Positions 1 to 12,109 of a stretch of 64,000 bases of DNA are shown piece after piece. Each line of letters opens with the position of its first letter. The first letter of the stretch is position 1. The DNA comes from Adenanthera pavonina (taxonomy: Eukaryota > Streptophyta > Magnoliopsida > Fabales > Fabaceae). A program made the position numbers and the translations under genes. The DNA lies in contig JAIVEN010000012.1 of assembly GCA_026686845.1 (NCBI GenBank), forward strand, positions 13,704,501 through 13,768,500, given 5' to 3'. The notes below the pieces were generated by a model that did no database searches, had not been told where the DNA came from, and saw only the letters and a list, made by a program, of their open reading frames with translations.

Positions 1-4
1 CTAC

Positions 5-700
5 TTGAGTAGAAATAAGACGGAATATATGCATTGCAAATTTAACAAGATGCCAGTTATAAATGATTTGGAGGTTAAACTTGGAGAGCAAATCATTTCA
101 GAAGTGTCAAAGTTCATATATTTGGGATTGATTTTACAGAGTGAAGACGAAATTGATGGGGATGTTATGCATAGAATACAGGTTGAGCGGTTAAAGTGGA
201 GAAAAATATTAGGAGTTATTTGTGACCGCAAATTACCTACAAAACTTAAAGGAAAATTTTATCGAACAGTTATAAGGCTGGTGATGTTATATAGTAGTGA
301 ATGTTGAGCTTTAAAATGACAACAAGAGCATAAGATGAGAGTAGTAGAGATGTGAATGTTGAGATGGATGTATGGTCATACAAAATTGAATAAGATACAA
401 AATGATTGTATAAGAAGGAAAGTCGGAGTAGCACCTATTAAAGAGAAAATGGTAGAAAATCGTTTAAGGTGGTTTGAACATGTACAAAGAAGATGACAAG
501 AAGAACCAGTGATGAGAGTTGATTAAATAGTTTGAAACCCTATCAAAAGGTGAAGATGAAGACCAAAAAGAACACTGAAGTTATAAGGAATGACCTCTTG
601 AGAAATGATTTGACTGAGGAGATGGTGATCGATAAAGTCCAATGGCATCGTATGATCCATGTAATCGACCTCACATTAGTGGAATAAAGCTAATATTGTT
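5..700 (+). pseudogene. RTE-type LINE, 3' end of reverse transcriptase ORF (relic)
   Basis: The first 100 codons read as the C-terminal part of a non-LTR reverse transcriptase: the order KTEYM, F.YLGL, EID.DV..RI, KW.K..GV.CDRK.P.KLKGKFYRT and MLY.SEC is the usual RTE-clade thumb and connection. The stop at 305-307 falls where the family has Trp. The same homology then continues through more stops in shifting frames (MLRWMYG.TKL.KI.ND.IR.KVGVAPI.EKMVENRLRWF.HV). The 3' end has the GTTGTTGTT-type tail common in these elements (about 700-713). The window edge cuts the 5' side. It is a dead fragment; family assignment is from motif memory. Confidence 0.82.
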
Positions 701-902
701 GTTGTTATTGTTTATAAGGATTAATTTAAAAATGTACGAGGATAAAAAAGATTAATTTTCTTGATAAAAAATAAGAAATAGAACTGTGCTATCCTTATTT
801 TAATTAATTAATTTCAGAATAGAAAGGAAAAGAGGAGATAGATGACTCGAGTTTTGACCTACACCAATAATTAGAAGGATGAAAATGGATGAAGAGCTTC
901 AT

Positions 903-1263
903 GGCCTGTTTGGTGGCGTTTGATTATTCTCAAAATAATTTTGAAATACTGTTTTTTAGAATAAGTTGTGAAAATAAAAAAAATAAAAAAATCTATTTAA
1001 ATAATTATTATCAAAATCATAACTAGTAAGTGTTAAATGAATTATTCAAAATTTATAATTTTGTCATTAATAAGGTGAATATTTTTCATATTTTCTTATA
1101 TTTTCTAGAATAAAAACTGTAGAGACCTTAAAAATATTTTGAGTTTTCTATTCTTCTATTTTTTTATTTTTCAAAATAGTTTATTAAAAAAATCTACCAA
1201 ATAAGTTTTTTTTTATATTTTTAAAAACAGAAAAATTATTTTGAAAACATAAATAAACATGCC
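903..1263. mobile_element. hAT-like MITE, about 360 bp
   Basis: The left end GGCCTGTTTGGTGGCGTTTG is mirrored at the right end, whose reverse complement reads GGCATGTTTATTTATGTTTT. Just inside both ends lies the perfect inverted match TCAAAATAATTTT. The interior is AT-rich with no coding sequence. A clean 8-bp target duplication is not visible, so superfamily and exact ends are inferred. Confidence 0.5.
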
Positions 1264-2467
1264 GTTTTAGTTTCTATCTATTTTATATTTTTGAAACGAC
1301 GCCGTTTATGTGCGAAGGGAACTGGCCATTTTACTGCTAAGGCCATTCCGCTTTCTCATCCCTTCCTCTTCGCCTACTGAAAATTTCATTTCACTTCGCG
1401 CGACGCACGTTGCTTCTCTTCCATCGCCTCTCTCTCAGATAAGTAGCATCTGTTCTCTGTCTCTCTCTCTCTGTTCAACTCGAAATTTTATGTTTGCGTT
1501 ACTTAGCGCTAGAAAATCCGACTTTTTCTTGAAATGTTCGAGTTACGCTCTTCGATTCTTTTCGTTTCACAAATGAATAAATCGTTAATGGATCAGAAAT
1601 TGGCAAAAAAGTTGAAATTTTCTCTGTGACTTGACATAAGATGTCAACTTTGGCGCGTATCACAATTTTCTTTCTATGCTTGAAAACTGATTAGTGATGA
1701 TATAATATACAGCAGAATAATGCAACTTATATATAGATACTGAGATGGTAAGATATATTTTGTTGTTTCTATTTTTTTCGCCCATAATATTTGTTGTTTA
1801 TTCAATCCGTATGATTTCTTGCTTGCCTTCATGTACTTCAGTTTTCTTTTTTTCTTTTTGATGTCTACTGTTGATTAGATATAGTCACATAACTAAGAAA
1901 GGGGATGTTGATGAAAATTTTCCTCTTTATTGGGATTCAAGTCCAAATATAACATTTATGCTTGCATTATCTGGTTCCTATGTTGCAGGAAATTGTTGGA
2001 GATAAAATTTGTAGTGAAATCTGTGACTGTGACATTCCTTAACATGTAGGGTGTAAACCTAACGATGTTTTTATGGTAGAGTTATAGTGTCTAAAATCCC
2101 AAGGTCAATAATGGTGCTTGCTCTGACAAAAAAAGGAGAGATTCTGATAAGTGTATTTTTCTGCCCTCGTTACATTTTTTAATGGATAGTAAAAGCTTGA
2201 AGATTGTGTTCTTGTAATAAAGTAGCTTGATGTACATGTAATTGCCAATGCTTTATAATTTACAAATGTATCTGTTTGAATTACAGGCTGTGTACAATCA
2301 GCCTGAAAGCCAGACCTTTATTTTTCCCGTAAAGGGAAACCTGGCTTCTCAGCTTATAATTGCTTATACCCTTCAAGCTGCTGCTCTTTTATACCATTCA
2401 TCTCCTTTACATATCATATTTCATATATTTATTTTCTCAGGGAGGTGGAAATTGCACAACACAGAGC
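1264..2467 (+). other. Upstream region of the F-box pseudogene, possible 5' UTR exon and introns
   Basis: No protein domain is recognisable here. About 1290-1580 is less AT-rich than its surroundings and has a CT tract at 1457-1472, a common plant 5' UTR feature. A pyrimidine-rich acceptor ends with AG at 2439-2440, 27 bases before the F-box ATG, so a spliced 5' leader is plausible. Transcription start and donor sites cannot be fixed from sequence alone. Confidence 0.3.
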
Positions 2468-3948
2468 ATGGACAATTTAGTATCCTCACCTTATTCCTTT
2501 AAACTTAAAAGTGATGATGTGGGTGATAGAAAAGATATGATCGGCAAATTACCTGATGGTGTTCTTCATCACATTCTTTCTTTTCTCTCAACCAAAGATG
2601 CTGTTCGAACCTCCATATTAGCAAGAAGGTAGAGGTTCTTATGGACCTATTTATCTGACTTTATCCTCAACATTTATCCTCATGATACAGGGAATAGCCT
2701 TTTCAATCTAGTGGACAAAATGCTTCAAGAGGCTAAATATATAAAAAGGTTCCATTTGTTAGTATCTGGAATACGTGTTGGTGGAGATCAAGTTAATTCT
2801 TTGTTATCTACTTTGCTGAAGTGTAAAATTGAAGAGCTATATCTAAACATATTTTTAAGATCTTCCTTTGTGCTATCCAATAACTTGGTAGCCCTAGAAT
2901 CATTGAATTTGCTGGATCTGAATCTTCAATTTGGTTTTAAAATCCCTTGCTGCATCTATTTCCCAGGCTTGAAGAGTTTGAAACTTTCATTTGGAATTTT
3001 TTCGGATGAAACATCTTTTCGACAATTTTTCTCTGGCTGCCCAGTCCTTCAAAAGTTGACTTTGAATCGTTGTTATTGGGACATCAAGAATGCCGGCATA
3101 AAAATTATGACATTAACGACCTTAATCATCGATGATGATGGGGATTACTTTGATGAGTATGATTTCTCACACTGTTGTAAAGTCACGATTGATGCTGTAA
3201 ACGTGATATTTTTGAGTTGCACAAACTTTTTCAGAATAGAATTTGTTCTGATTAACATAACATCCTTAGTTGAGGCCTCCATTCATGTCTAGGGTGGCTT
3301 AAATGATGCTCAGACAATAAAACTTTTAAGTGGAATTTGTCGTCATGTCAAGTCTCTCAAACTCAGAGGCACGATTCTTTCCTAGATTCTTTTTTTTTTC
3401 GAAAATCTCCTCCCACGACTTCCTACATTCCACAATTTGACCCATCTTCGTGTGGAATTGGGATATATCTCAATGATTGAAACATTGATTGACATTCTTG
3501 AGAAGTCTCCGAAACTTGAAATTCTTGACATTACTGAGGTACGTACATCTTGTATCATTATACATTGCAAGCAATTGCTATGTCTCAAGGCTAACAACAG
3601 TATTATTTATGCTCATGAACTTGTTTGTTGGTTATATTTTAGGGATTGCACCTAAAGTACTGCTGCTTCAATGAGGAAGACTGGATATTGACTGAAGTGC
3701 CTCTTTGTTTGACATCTAGTCTTAAATCGATTAACATTTCTGATTTTAATGGATGTGAAGTTGACATGCAATTTTTGAGCTTTATGTTAAAATATGCTAC
3801 CTCTTTGGCGAGAATCAAGATATTCTATTATGATGCCTTATATAGAGATTTGAAGAAGCAAGCAGAGATCATCAACGAGCTGCAAATACTGGGTGGGAAC
3901 TTTACGAGTCGTGCAATTGAGTTCCACAAGGTTGAGCAAAATTTCTGA
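2468..3948 (+). pseudogene. F-box/FBD/LRR-repeat protein gene with three in-frame TAG codons
   Basis: Proteins of this family are substrate receptors of SCF ubiquitin ligases. From the ATG at 2468 the frame gives an N-terminal F-box (KLPDGVLHHILSFLSTKDAVRTSIL), then leucine-rich repeats with the plant motif pattern (LESLNLLDL, FPGLKSLKLSF, CPVLQKLTLNRC), and after an intron an FBD region (LKSINISDFNG, ..FLSFMLKYATSLARIKIF). The intron is 3539-3642: GTACGT donor after ATT ACT GAG, TATTTTAG acceptor, phase 0. Exon 1 stays in one frame for about 1070 bases but carries TAG at 2630 (where the family has the Trp of RRW), 3290 and 3383. There are no frameshifts. Three stops make it a likely recent pseudogene. 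Confidence 0.85.
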
Positions 3949-4317
3949 TTGAAGGAGTCATTTCTGTTCATTTAGCAGTATTCCAAAATCTACAAGTATG
4001 GTTGATTTTATGAATTGCTTTTCAAGCATAGTAGCACTGTCAATAGTGCATTATTTTCTGCTTGTATTTTCATGTTCATCTGGAGTCCTTAATGCTCACA
4101 TTTGTGTGGACTTAGATCACTGGTGCACCTCTAGTCTTGGATTTTGGGTGACTTTTCAAACAAATGTTATTTTGACATGAATGCTGCCAAATTAGAATCT
4201 GCCATTTCTTTAGTAGTAAGATCACACATTTTCTTCAGATGTGCCATTTTGGTGTATTAATCATGTATAAACCCAATATGATTTGATTCTTTCGTAACTT
4301 CATTAGCTTCATTACAG

Positions 4318-4401
4318 AGCCACAGCGAAGAATCAGACTTTGCATGTGAATTAAAAAAACCAAGGACCTCAAAAGAGTCACAGAAAAAGGCAAAGGCGTG
4401 A
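4318..4401 (+). other. Possible extra 3' exon (27 codons) downstream of the F-box relic
   Basis: After a pyrimidine-rich stretch and ATTACAG acceptor (AG at 4316-4317) a short frame rich in Ser, Glu and Lys runs to a TGA (SHSEESDFACELKKP...). It could be an alternative last exon of the F-box gene, or chance. No domain. Confidence 0.2.
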
Positions 4402-5500
4402 AGGATATATTCTTAGTGACAGCTTAAAAAATTGCAGCCGTAAATCCCTCAGTAGGAAACAAGCTATAACTACCATTAAAAGTTCTAGAAAGGGCAATTA
4501 GTGTGAGTATTATGTGTGAAAAGCATATAGAATCTGTCTAAATGTACTTTTAAAACACATTGAGCCCATTATTTACTTTAAACTAATAAATCAATTAGCA
4601 ATTCGGAATTCTTTTCATTAGAAAGAAAAGAACACCAGATCACATTATATGGCGGGCAAAGACATATTATCGCTTCATAGTTAGACAGACCTTCCCGAGG
4701 AGGTAAACGATCCCTCTCCTTCCTCCACAATAGGATTTGCTCACTCAACGATGTGTGCTTATTTGTAATCAAAATTTAAAACTCACATGAGATTTTCTGA
4801 GTTCTATATTTTGCTTAGTTCTATTACAGCAAAATAGTGTACAAAAACGGAATGAAATAGAATGAATTGACTTTTAAAATATGAAATTTCACATGTGTTG
4901 TTAAATAAAAATTAATAAAAAGAAATAATAGTTGTTGAGATGTAATAAATACTTGTATTTTATATCTTCATTGTTGTGCAATAAAAGAAGAATTTCTTTT
5001 TGTAGTATTTACCAAACGTGGCCTTATATAGATTCAACCATTCCCCTGAAAAAGTTTCCAATTTCCTTTTGAATTTTACATTAAATGACCCAAACTCTTT
5101 CTTTCGTTCTTTCTTTCTCTCTGTTTTTGTTTTTTGAGGGAAATGCTGTGAATAGTAAGAAGCCTAAAATGAGGAGTGATAGTGAGAACTATCAAGAGAT
5201 CAACTTGATGTCAAACGAGGATATCCTATTGGATAATTAGTTTTTTTTTTAAATCTAATTATACAATGATAAAGAATAAAAATCATTGGTTACATTTAAA
5301 TATCATATTCTTATCATTTTTATAAAAATATCATAATAAAAATAAAAAGTTGTACTTAAGTTTGATCATTCAAGATTTTTCTATATTATGCTGTCTAGCA
5401 TCTTCCTATTTGATTTAGCTAGAGTTAGCGATCCACACAACGATCTATTTTATGTGAATTAAATTTAGATGAATGAATTATCTATTTCTTATGTAGTAGT
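4402..5500. other. AT-rich non-coding stretch
   Basis: No coding sequence, repeat ends or RNA gene recognised. Short pyrimidine tracts (about 5095-5125) and AT-rich runs only. Confidence 0.5.
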
Positions 5501-8092
5501 TGTAACAATCTACTTCCAAACATCCCAAATTGATTTCTAAAAGCCTTATAAACACTGAAAAACTCTGAACAACACCAAAACAGGGTTGAGCTGTGGCGAG
5601 CTATAGTATCGCCATAGCCTCAGAGAGGAAGAACCACTTAGCACCTTGGCCAAGCTTTTGGCGCCGTGGCGCTCCCTACTGATACAATATAAGCAATTTC
5701 CAATTTTTTGGGGCGAGCTTTTGACACGTACAACTTTGTGTTTTGACCTTCGATTGACCTAATTCCAACTCCTACAGATCAATCATGTCCTAATCTATCC
5801 GTAGACACCAATTCCACTTAAATCTATCTTCGTATAGAGAATTTGGATACCCAACATTATTTTAGTCACTTTTTGATCAAAGCTCATAACCAACCACCTC
5901 CAATTACCACCAAAAGCAAATTGACACTTAAGGACCATTCACACAGGTCCTATTTAGCTCAACCAACTTGTCTAAGAAGGTGTTACCTCAGAGAAACCAT
6001 TCTTCCAAGATTTGACTCACTTGAACTTCTATTTCACATAATGGGCTATATGCCCCAAATCACACCATTTAGGCCCAAAACTGTTTTAGGCTCACACATA
6101 CAGCTAATTCGGCCCACAGACACCTACGCCAACCACAATGACCCATACCGAGGTCCAACCTATCATCACACACATACCAATCATACATAGCATACTTCAT
6201 CCGCATCTACATCAATATGATCGCATATCATTCATCATTATCCATCATCCATATCATCATGTCACATACAAAACATTATTCCCAGGATAACCAAATCATA
6301 CATTCATTATCATCAAAGTATCATTGTTCTCATATCAATTGCAGATACTATCCTACTTGGCACAATACATAATATAGACAATACACACACACTACCGTGG
6401 CTTAAACATTCCCACATCGAAGAGACTACAACTTCTTTGTTTTCTCCAGACTAGTGCCAGAATCTTTACCTGAAATGTTAGTCATGGAAGGGGGTGTGAG
6501 ACAAAGTCTCAGTAACCAGGAATAACCATAGGCAATATATATTAATGATTCAACCATATATTCACAGGGTACAATGCAATGCAAAATGACATAGTATGCA
6601 TGTTCTCCCTCGTACACTGTTAGAACTATGAGCTAGTAACGACATAATACATGCCCGATAGGTGATTCTCTTCCAACAGTCGGTGAAGATTGATTCTGAG
6701 ACACCACCAAACTCACCTCACACTAATGTAACCTGACCAAAGGTTATACTAGTAATTGGACTGTGGCTCTTATTCCCCTGGACCACCTGAATCCGTGGTG
6801 ATTTAGGGAATGTGCATCCCTAAATCTACTGCCACCTGGCTTTTCTGGCTATAGGAGATGATTTAGTGGTTGGAATATTTCATCATATCATCATAACATC
6901 ATATCAATCATCATCATTTCTCATATCATCATCATATCATGTCTCATCATCACCCACCCACAATATGCATCAATGGTGATGATGTTAATGCCATTCTAAC
7001 ATGCCTTTAAACACATATATATCATCATCATAATCATCATGGTTATGCTAGCATGCAATGATGTGAGGATGTTATAATCACACATACAAATCTTCATACT
7101 CATTATCATCATATCTCAAATAGCCGTATACATACCACAATATATAGAAAAACCATACACATACACAATATCGTGGCATGAACAGGAACATGCATATGTA
7201 CATATATATATTTGCCAACATATAACACATAAATTACAAATACTTGGTTACCTGAAATTGCCAACACTACACACACGTACTAAACACATTGCCTTGATGT
7301 CGAACATATCACCTCCGATCAAGTAAACAACCGCTACAATACCATAATATCTTTCATTAACATAAAGAATAATTATCCAAGATCCATAATTCAACCATTT
7401 AAGCTCTACCCAAGGTTTCAACAACATTTTCATGCATCTATGTGCCCCATACAACTATTCAAATCCTAACTAATCCTATATATTTCGAATTCCATACACC
7501 CTCATCCAAAATCAACCTAGGGTTCTACTCAAACTCATCATTACCCAATTAAAACTTATACCTAAAGCTTCTTAACACTAAACAATACCTCTTTGATCCC
7601 ATTACATTCATTTCAATTAGTAGATTTCGACCAAAATCGGAACCCTAAACATATATCCAAATTTCACTTCAAAAACTGAAGAGAAAATAGAGAAGTGGGA
7701 TTAAGAATCACTTACCAACTAAGATCAAGGCCAATAGAGTCTGAAAACCACTCCCTAAGGTCAGATTTCTCGAAGTCTTAATGCAGCTCTTCTTCTTTCC
7801 CTTTGATTCTCTCTACCTTGTTTGACTAAAATGCTTTTGATTTATAAAGATCTGGTGTCTGCCACCACGGCGGGCAATAAGTTTGCCACGATGGAAAGCC
7901 CTTTTGCCCAAAAAATTATTAAAGTTTTAGCTTATTTGCTGCGGCGTCCCCTGTTCAGGCCACGACATAGAGTGCTATTGTCTCCACTTTGCTCTTCCTC
8001 CATCCTGATTCTTATGGTCCTACACACATCATCAAGTATACTTTCCATTAGCTTGAGGCTAAGTCTAAGATAGTATACTGAGGGTTGTTACA
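5501..8092 (-). mobile_element. Probable solo LTR of a Ty3/gypsy-type element, about 2.6 kb
   Basis: The segment begins TGTAACAATC and ends GGTTGTTACA, so it has TG..CA ends with a longer inverted match (TTGTAACAA / TTGTTACAA). Read on the minus strand it starts TGTAACAACCC, a common start for plant gypsy LTRs. The flanking 5-mers are GTAGT and ATAGT, one mismatch from a target duplication. Inside are ATCATC-rich runs and no open coding region. A shorter relative lies at 16137-20877 (matching ends, similar CTTACC-AACTAAG zone). I infer a solo LTR; no gag-pol flanks it. Confidence 0.5.
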
Positions 8093-8320
8093 ATAGTGAA
8101 ATCTTGATTAATCTGTGTTAAGAAGTTAGGTTAATTGAAATGAGTTTAGATATCATTTGGTAGTTTTGGAGAGGAGGATATACTTTTTTATTTTGCTTGT
8201 GAGGAGTGTTAATTTTCATGAGATATGAGATTTTTTTTCCCTTCATATTGGAGAATGTTTGTGTGAGATAACATGGAATTTTAGGGGTTTATTTATATTT
8301 TCTATCAGTGGCTATAGATA

Positions 8321-8614
8321 CTCCCTCCAGTCTTAAATATAAAACACCTTTTATAAACATTATTTGGTTCCAAATATAAGACACATTATAGGATTGCCTG
8401 GTGCATTAATTAGTTTTTCCCATTAATACCCCTGGTCTATAATTAATATATAGGTGAGAGATAGATGTTATAGGAAGTATGACAGATAATGTAATTAATA
8501 AGGGTAAATGGTTGAAAATATTGAAATTTCTTCACAAATTTAATGATCCATCAACTTCTTTTCTTAAAATGCATGAGGTAGTTGAAAGTATCTTACATTT
8601 AGGATTGGAGAGAG
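8321..8614. mobile_element. Stowaway-type MITE, 294 bp
   Basis: Left end CTCCCTCCAGTCTTAAATAT is the classic Tc1/mariner Stowaway terminus. The right end, reverse complemented, reads CTCTCTCCAATCCTAAATGT. Both ends abut TA (8319-8320 and 8615-8616), the expected target duplication. Interior non-coding. Confidence 0.85.
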
Positions 8615-9033
8615 TATATTCTTATTTTGGTTTATTCTTTATCACTTGTGAAGTTTGATGTATTTTTTAGGCTTTGGATAAATGGTTTTGGACATTAGCA
8701 ATAATAAAAGAGTAAATACAGAATTATTGGAGAGATTTTATGAGAGAAGTGGAAAGAAGGGTTTCAAGAAGTCATTCCATGTCTTATATGACAGCTAATA
8801 ATCAACATAATATAGCTACTAAAGGAAGATCGCATGAAACTGAGCAATTGGTGGTGTTACTTGGAAGAGTCGCAAATACCAATTAATACATCCAATTGTC
8901 TGATGCTTAAGGATGTCTCTCTCTTCTGTTGTTGTTCTTTATTTTGTGGAAGATAATGATAAGTCAACATATTATATAAAGGTTATGCCAGAGATATGTA
9001 GCTCATAAAAATCTGCAGATCTTTAATTAAATA

Positions 9034-9326
9034 CTTTCCTATCCATATTATAAGTGGTATTCAAGAACCTTAGTTAGTTCAAAATATAAGGTGTTGTGTT
9101 AACTTTTAATAATAGTTTACTTTTTTACCCCTGTTAATTTATTACATGTCTAGTAACTTGGAAAAGAAAGAAGAGTGAAATTTAATAATTAATAAGGGTA
9201 AAAGTGGGATATTGAGATTTTTTTTGGAAGTCTGAGGCTTGTAACTATCTTTTTTTTAAAAAATATGAATTAGTTAAAAATCCTTTATAATAGAAGTATT
9301 TTGTTGCCAATGTTAAAAAGTGGGAG
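9034..9326. mobile_element. Second Stowaway-like MITE, about 293 bp
   Basis: Begins CTTTCCTATCCATATTATAAG after TA, and its right end reverse complements to CTCCCACTTTTTAACATTGG before TA. It has almost the same length as the MITE at 8321 and shares the inner block ATTAATAAGGGTAAA, so the two are probably related copies. The ends are more decayed. Confidence 0.55.
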
Positions 9327-9490
9327 TAGATCAGTAGCTAATATTTGGGGCTTACATGCTCATTGGCACAAAATTAAAGGAGATCTTTTAATACATTCTG
9401 AAGCACTCTTAAAGCAAGTCAGATCATTCTAGGTATCTCTCATAATGTCCAAACTCAAATGTTTCATCAATGTTTCTTTCCCTTAGCTTT

Positions 9491-9681
9491 GGCTAGGTTT
9501 GGTACACATAAAAAAGATTTCATGAAAGGAAGAATGAGAGAGAAATTTTTTTGAAATATGTTTGGTATATATTATTCAAATTTTCTATAAATAAAATATA
9601 GCCTTTTCATGGAACACTTCTCTTCCTTTCCTTCTCCCTTTCCATTTCCCTCAAAATGGCTCATTTCAACCAAACATGACC
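9491..9681. mobile_element. Small MITE with GGTTTGGT-type inverted ends
   Basis: The left end GGCTAGGTTTGGTA is matched by the reverse complement of the right end, GGTCATGTTTGGTT. The interior is AT-rich and non-coding. No clear 8-bp target duplication, so class assignment (hAT-like) is tentative. Confidence 0.4.
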
Positions 9682-10139
9682 TTAATATTTTTTTGTGGAA
9701 AAATAATGGAGAGCAATGTAAGTCAATAATTTTTGTGATGATCCGTGCAATTATCCAGCTATAATCCCTATAGATGTGAGAAATAAGCGTTCAATATCAT
9801 CATTTTATTCATTCATAAACTGCTTTCTTTAGACAAAGTTCACTCACATGAATTACGGCACAACCATGCTCCATTTTTTGCATGCCAGGAAATGTGAGCC
9901 TTGACTTTTTCATGTTTATTGAAGAGTGTTGAATCAAGTGTTTTGATGATTCTAAGCCAACTTTCTTGAGCTTGGAAAGAAGATATCAAAGGAGCTCAAA
10001 TGATATCAAGTGGAGAAATTCAAGATAAACCAGCACAAGAATAGATGGAGAATCTATGTCCTTGTTTAAATTGAGTAAAAGACTTTGATTTGGCAAAGAG
10101 ATATTTTAAAACTATGATTCTATGTTATATTTGAAAAAC

Positions 10140-10930
10140 ACCCACTAACAGACGAATTTTGAAACACTTATACTGATATATTGTTTTGAAAATTCGAACC
10201 TTGGCTTTGGAAATTTGAATTTCGTATTGAAAAAGAACAAGTCTGAAAAGAAGCTTCTCTGACAGATAAATTTTGAATTGAGAAATTTGAATTTTGATAC
10301 GTGTTTGAAAAGAGCTTTCTCTGACAGACGAACTTTGGCCTTTGAAAATTCAAATTTCAGAAGAAAATACAACTTATGAAAAATGAAAAATTCATCTGAG
10401 GATATGTCAAAGTTAATCTAAAAACTAAGTTTGGAAAGAACATGAAGATGACTCACTGACAGACGAACTTTGAACATGAAAATTTGAATTTCAGAAACAA
10501 AGCTTTTGATATGTTATAATGATATGTTGACATACGAATGATAGTACTTAGAAATTCAAACTTTATATTAAGTCTGAAAAGAGGCTTCTCTGACAGACAA
10601 ACTTTGAAGTTTTAACATTCAAATTTTGAAATAGCTAAACTATTGTGCCTTATTGAACTGTCCTCTGACAGACGAATTTTGAATCTCAAAATTTGAATTT
10701 TGAAGGCACTGTAGCAAAACGGAACTATTGTTCACACATTTAGGAAGAACTTTTTACTTGAAAATTCGTATGTTCCAATATAGAAACATTTTCCAAAGAC
10801 CAAAATTCGAACTTTGCTTCATAATAGACGAACTTTGAATGTTCAACGTTGAAGTCTTTAGCCTTCGGTCTCTGCGAAATTCGTCTGTTGGCGAACCAAA
10901 ATTTGAACTTTAAGTGTTAGAAGCATTAAA
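10140..10930 (+). repeat. U3 hairpin array of S1
   Basis: Degenerate tandem units of the form CTCTGACAGACGAA(C/T)TTTGA - short spacer - AAATT(C/T)GAATTT. Successive units start near 10148, 10258, 10320, 10459, 10590 and 10668. Each can fold back on itself; the unit order and spacing vary between LTR copies. Confidence 0.75.
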
Positions 10931-11024
10931 TTGCGTTGGTGAACATATAGTTTTTCAGAGTAACCATTGGGTAACTTCTCCAACGGATATATTTTATCTC
11001 GAACGTATAGTTAAGACCTAAATC

Positions 11025-11032
11025 TATAAATA
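11025..11032 (+). promoter_or_regulatory. LTR TATA box of S1
   Basis: TATAAATA in the context CTAAATCTATAAATA, just downstream of the U3 hairpin array, at the position conserved in S2, F, G and E. Confidence 0.6.
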
Positions 11033-11574
11033 TAACATCTTTTGAATGTGTGAGTAATGATTTTAACCTTTATATACTGAAACTCTGCTAAATCATTTAC
11101 AAAAAATCTCTTACTCATTCATACTTCAATATTTGTACTCCAACTTTCATATACACTATGATTAAAAGAGTTTATTCATTGTAAACAATCTTATCTTTGT
11201 CTGGAAGAAAGATTTTCTTGTGAGGGGATATCATAAGGGATTGGAGAAGTACTTAGTTAGAGTGCAAAGAGAGAAAGTGTGAGCTCTAAAACAGAGCATC
11301 AACGCTGTATTGTGACATTTGCAAGAAGCCCAATGAATTCTTACAAGATAGTGGAAAATTTTAAGTGGTGGCTTGGGGACTGGACGTAGGTCAAGATTGA
11401 AAGACCGAACCAGGATAAACATCTGTGTCTTCCCTTCTCTTTTACTACCCTTACTGAATATTCATTTATACTCTGGTTTACTGTCACCTTTGCTTTTCTC
11501 ACTTTCTTAAAAGTTTTGTAGAAAATCTTAATCTTTCCAATTCACCCCCTCTTGGGAAGCCAGCACATCTAACA

Positions 11575-12099
11575 AAGAGTAACCTTTATCGCCCTTTTTA
11601 TATTTTTTGCATGCCAGGCATAAGTTGTCTATATTGTACTGCTACTTCAAAAAAGAAAATGTACATGTATCCGATACATATTGAATATGATACTCATATT
11701 GTATTTCATTATATGTATCATACATATTTTTATTTTCTAAAATGACTTAAATCTATTATAGAAGGTTAATTTTTTATTTCTTATTTTAGATATCTTTATA
11801 GTACTATTAAAATACTTATTTAAAATCAAATTTTTTATTTTTTATCTTTAATACATTAATTTGTTAAATATATACATAAATTTTATATGAATATTTCTCA
11901 TACCCGTATTCTAAAATTTTAAAATTTGTCATATCTAACATATCGTATTGTGTCATACTTGATACAGGTACCCATATCTATGCATTATAGGTTGTAGGCC
12001 TGTTAATGGTAATGATCATAATCTACTTATATATAGTTGTATACTTTATCAGGGATCTGACGCATGGAAAGACAGAAATCGTTTTAAGAAGTTAGCAAA
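11575..12099. other. AT-rich non-coding stretch
   Basis: Contains ATACATATTGAATATGATA-like low-complexity sequence (about 11660-11950). No gene or element ends recognised. Confidence 0.45.
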
Positions 12100-12109
12100 T
12101 GTATCTTTG

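Larger units (their letters stand above)
9927..11574 (+). mobile_element. S1: solo LTR of the hairpin-rich Sirevirus-like copia family
   Basis: The LTR starts TGTTGAATCAAG and ends CATCTAACA. It is flanked on both sides by AAGAG (9922-9926 and 11575-11579), a perfect 5-bp target duplication, with no internal region: a solo LTR made by LTR-LTR recombination. U3 (about 10140-10930) is an array of units built on GACAGACGAATTTTGA followed by TCAAAATT(C/T)GAATTT. Downstream lie a TATA box and a conserved U5 tail (TTCACCCCCTCTTGGGAAGCCAGC). Same family as elements A and E and solo LTRs S2, F, G and H. Confidence 0.92.

Noticed and set aside
1310..1576. 88-codon open frame with Ser/Leu-rich start, like a transit peptide
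   Set aside because: Built on the CT tract of a probable 5' UTR; no continuation into a mature protein found.
5843..6190. 115-codon open frame inside the gypsy-like LTR
   Set aside because: Low-complexity His, Thr and Pro rich translation of CA- and ATC-rich DNA, with no domain.
7822..8073. 83-codon open frame near the end of the gypsy-like LTR
   Set aside because: No motif, lies in the LTR terminal part, not conserved in the second relic.
10145..10372. Minus-strand open frames across the hairpin array (also 16617-16844, 34704-34979, 56691-56888)
   Set aside because: They only translate the repeat units; composition is Phe, Lys, Ser and Asn rich and frames differ between copies.
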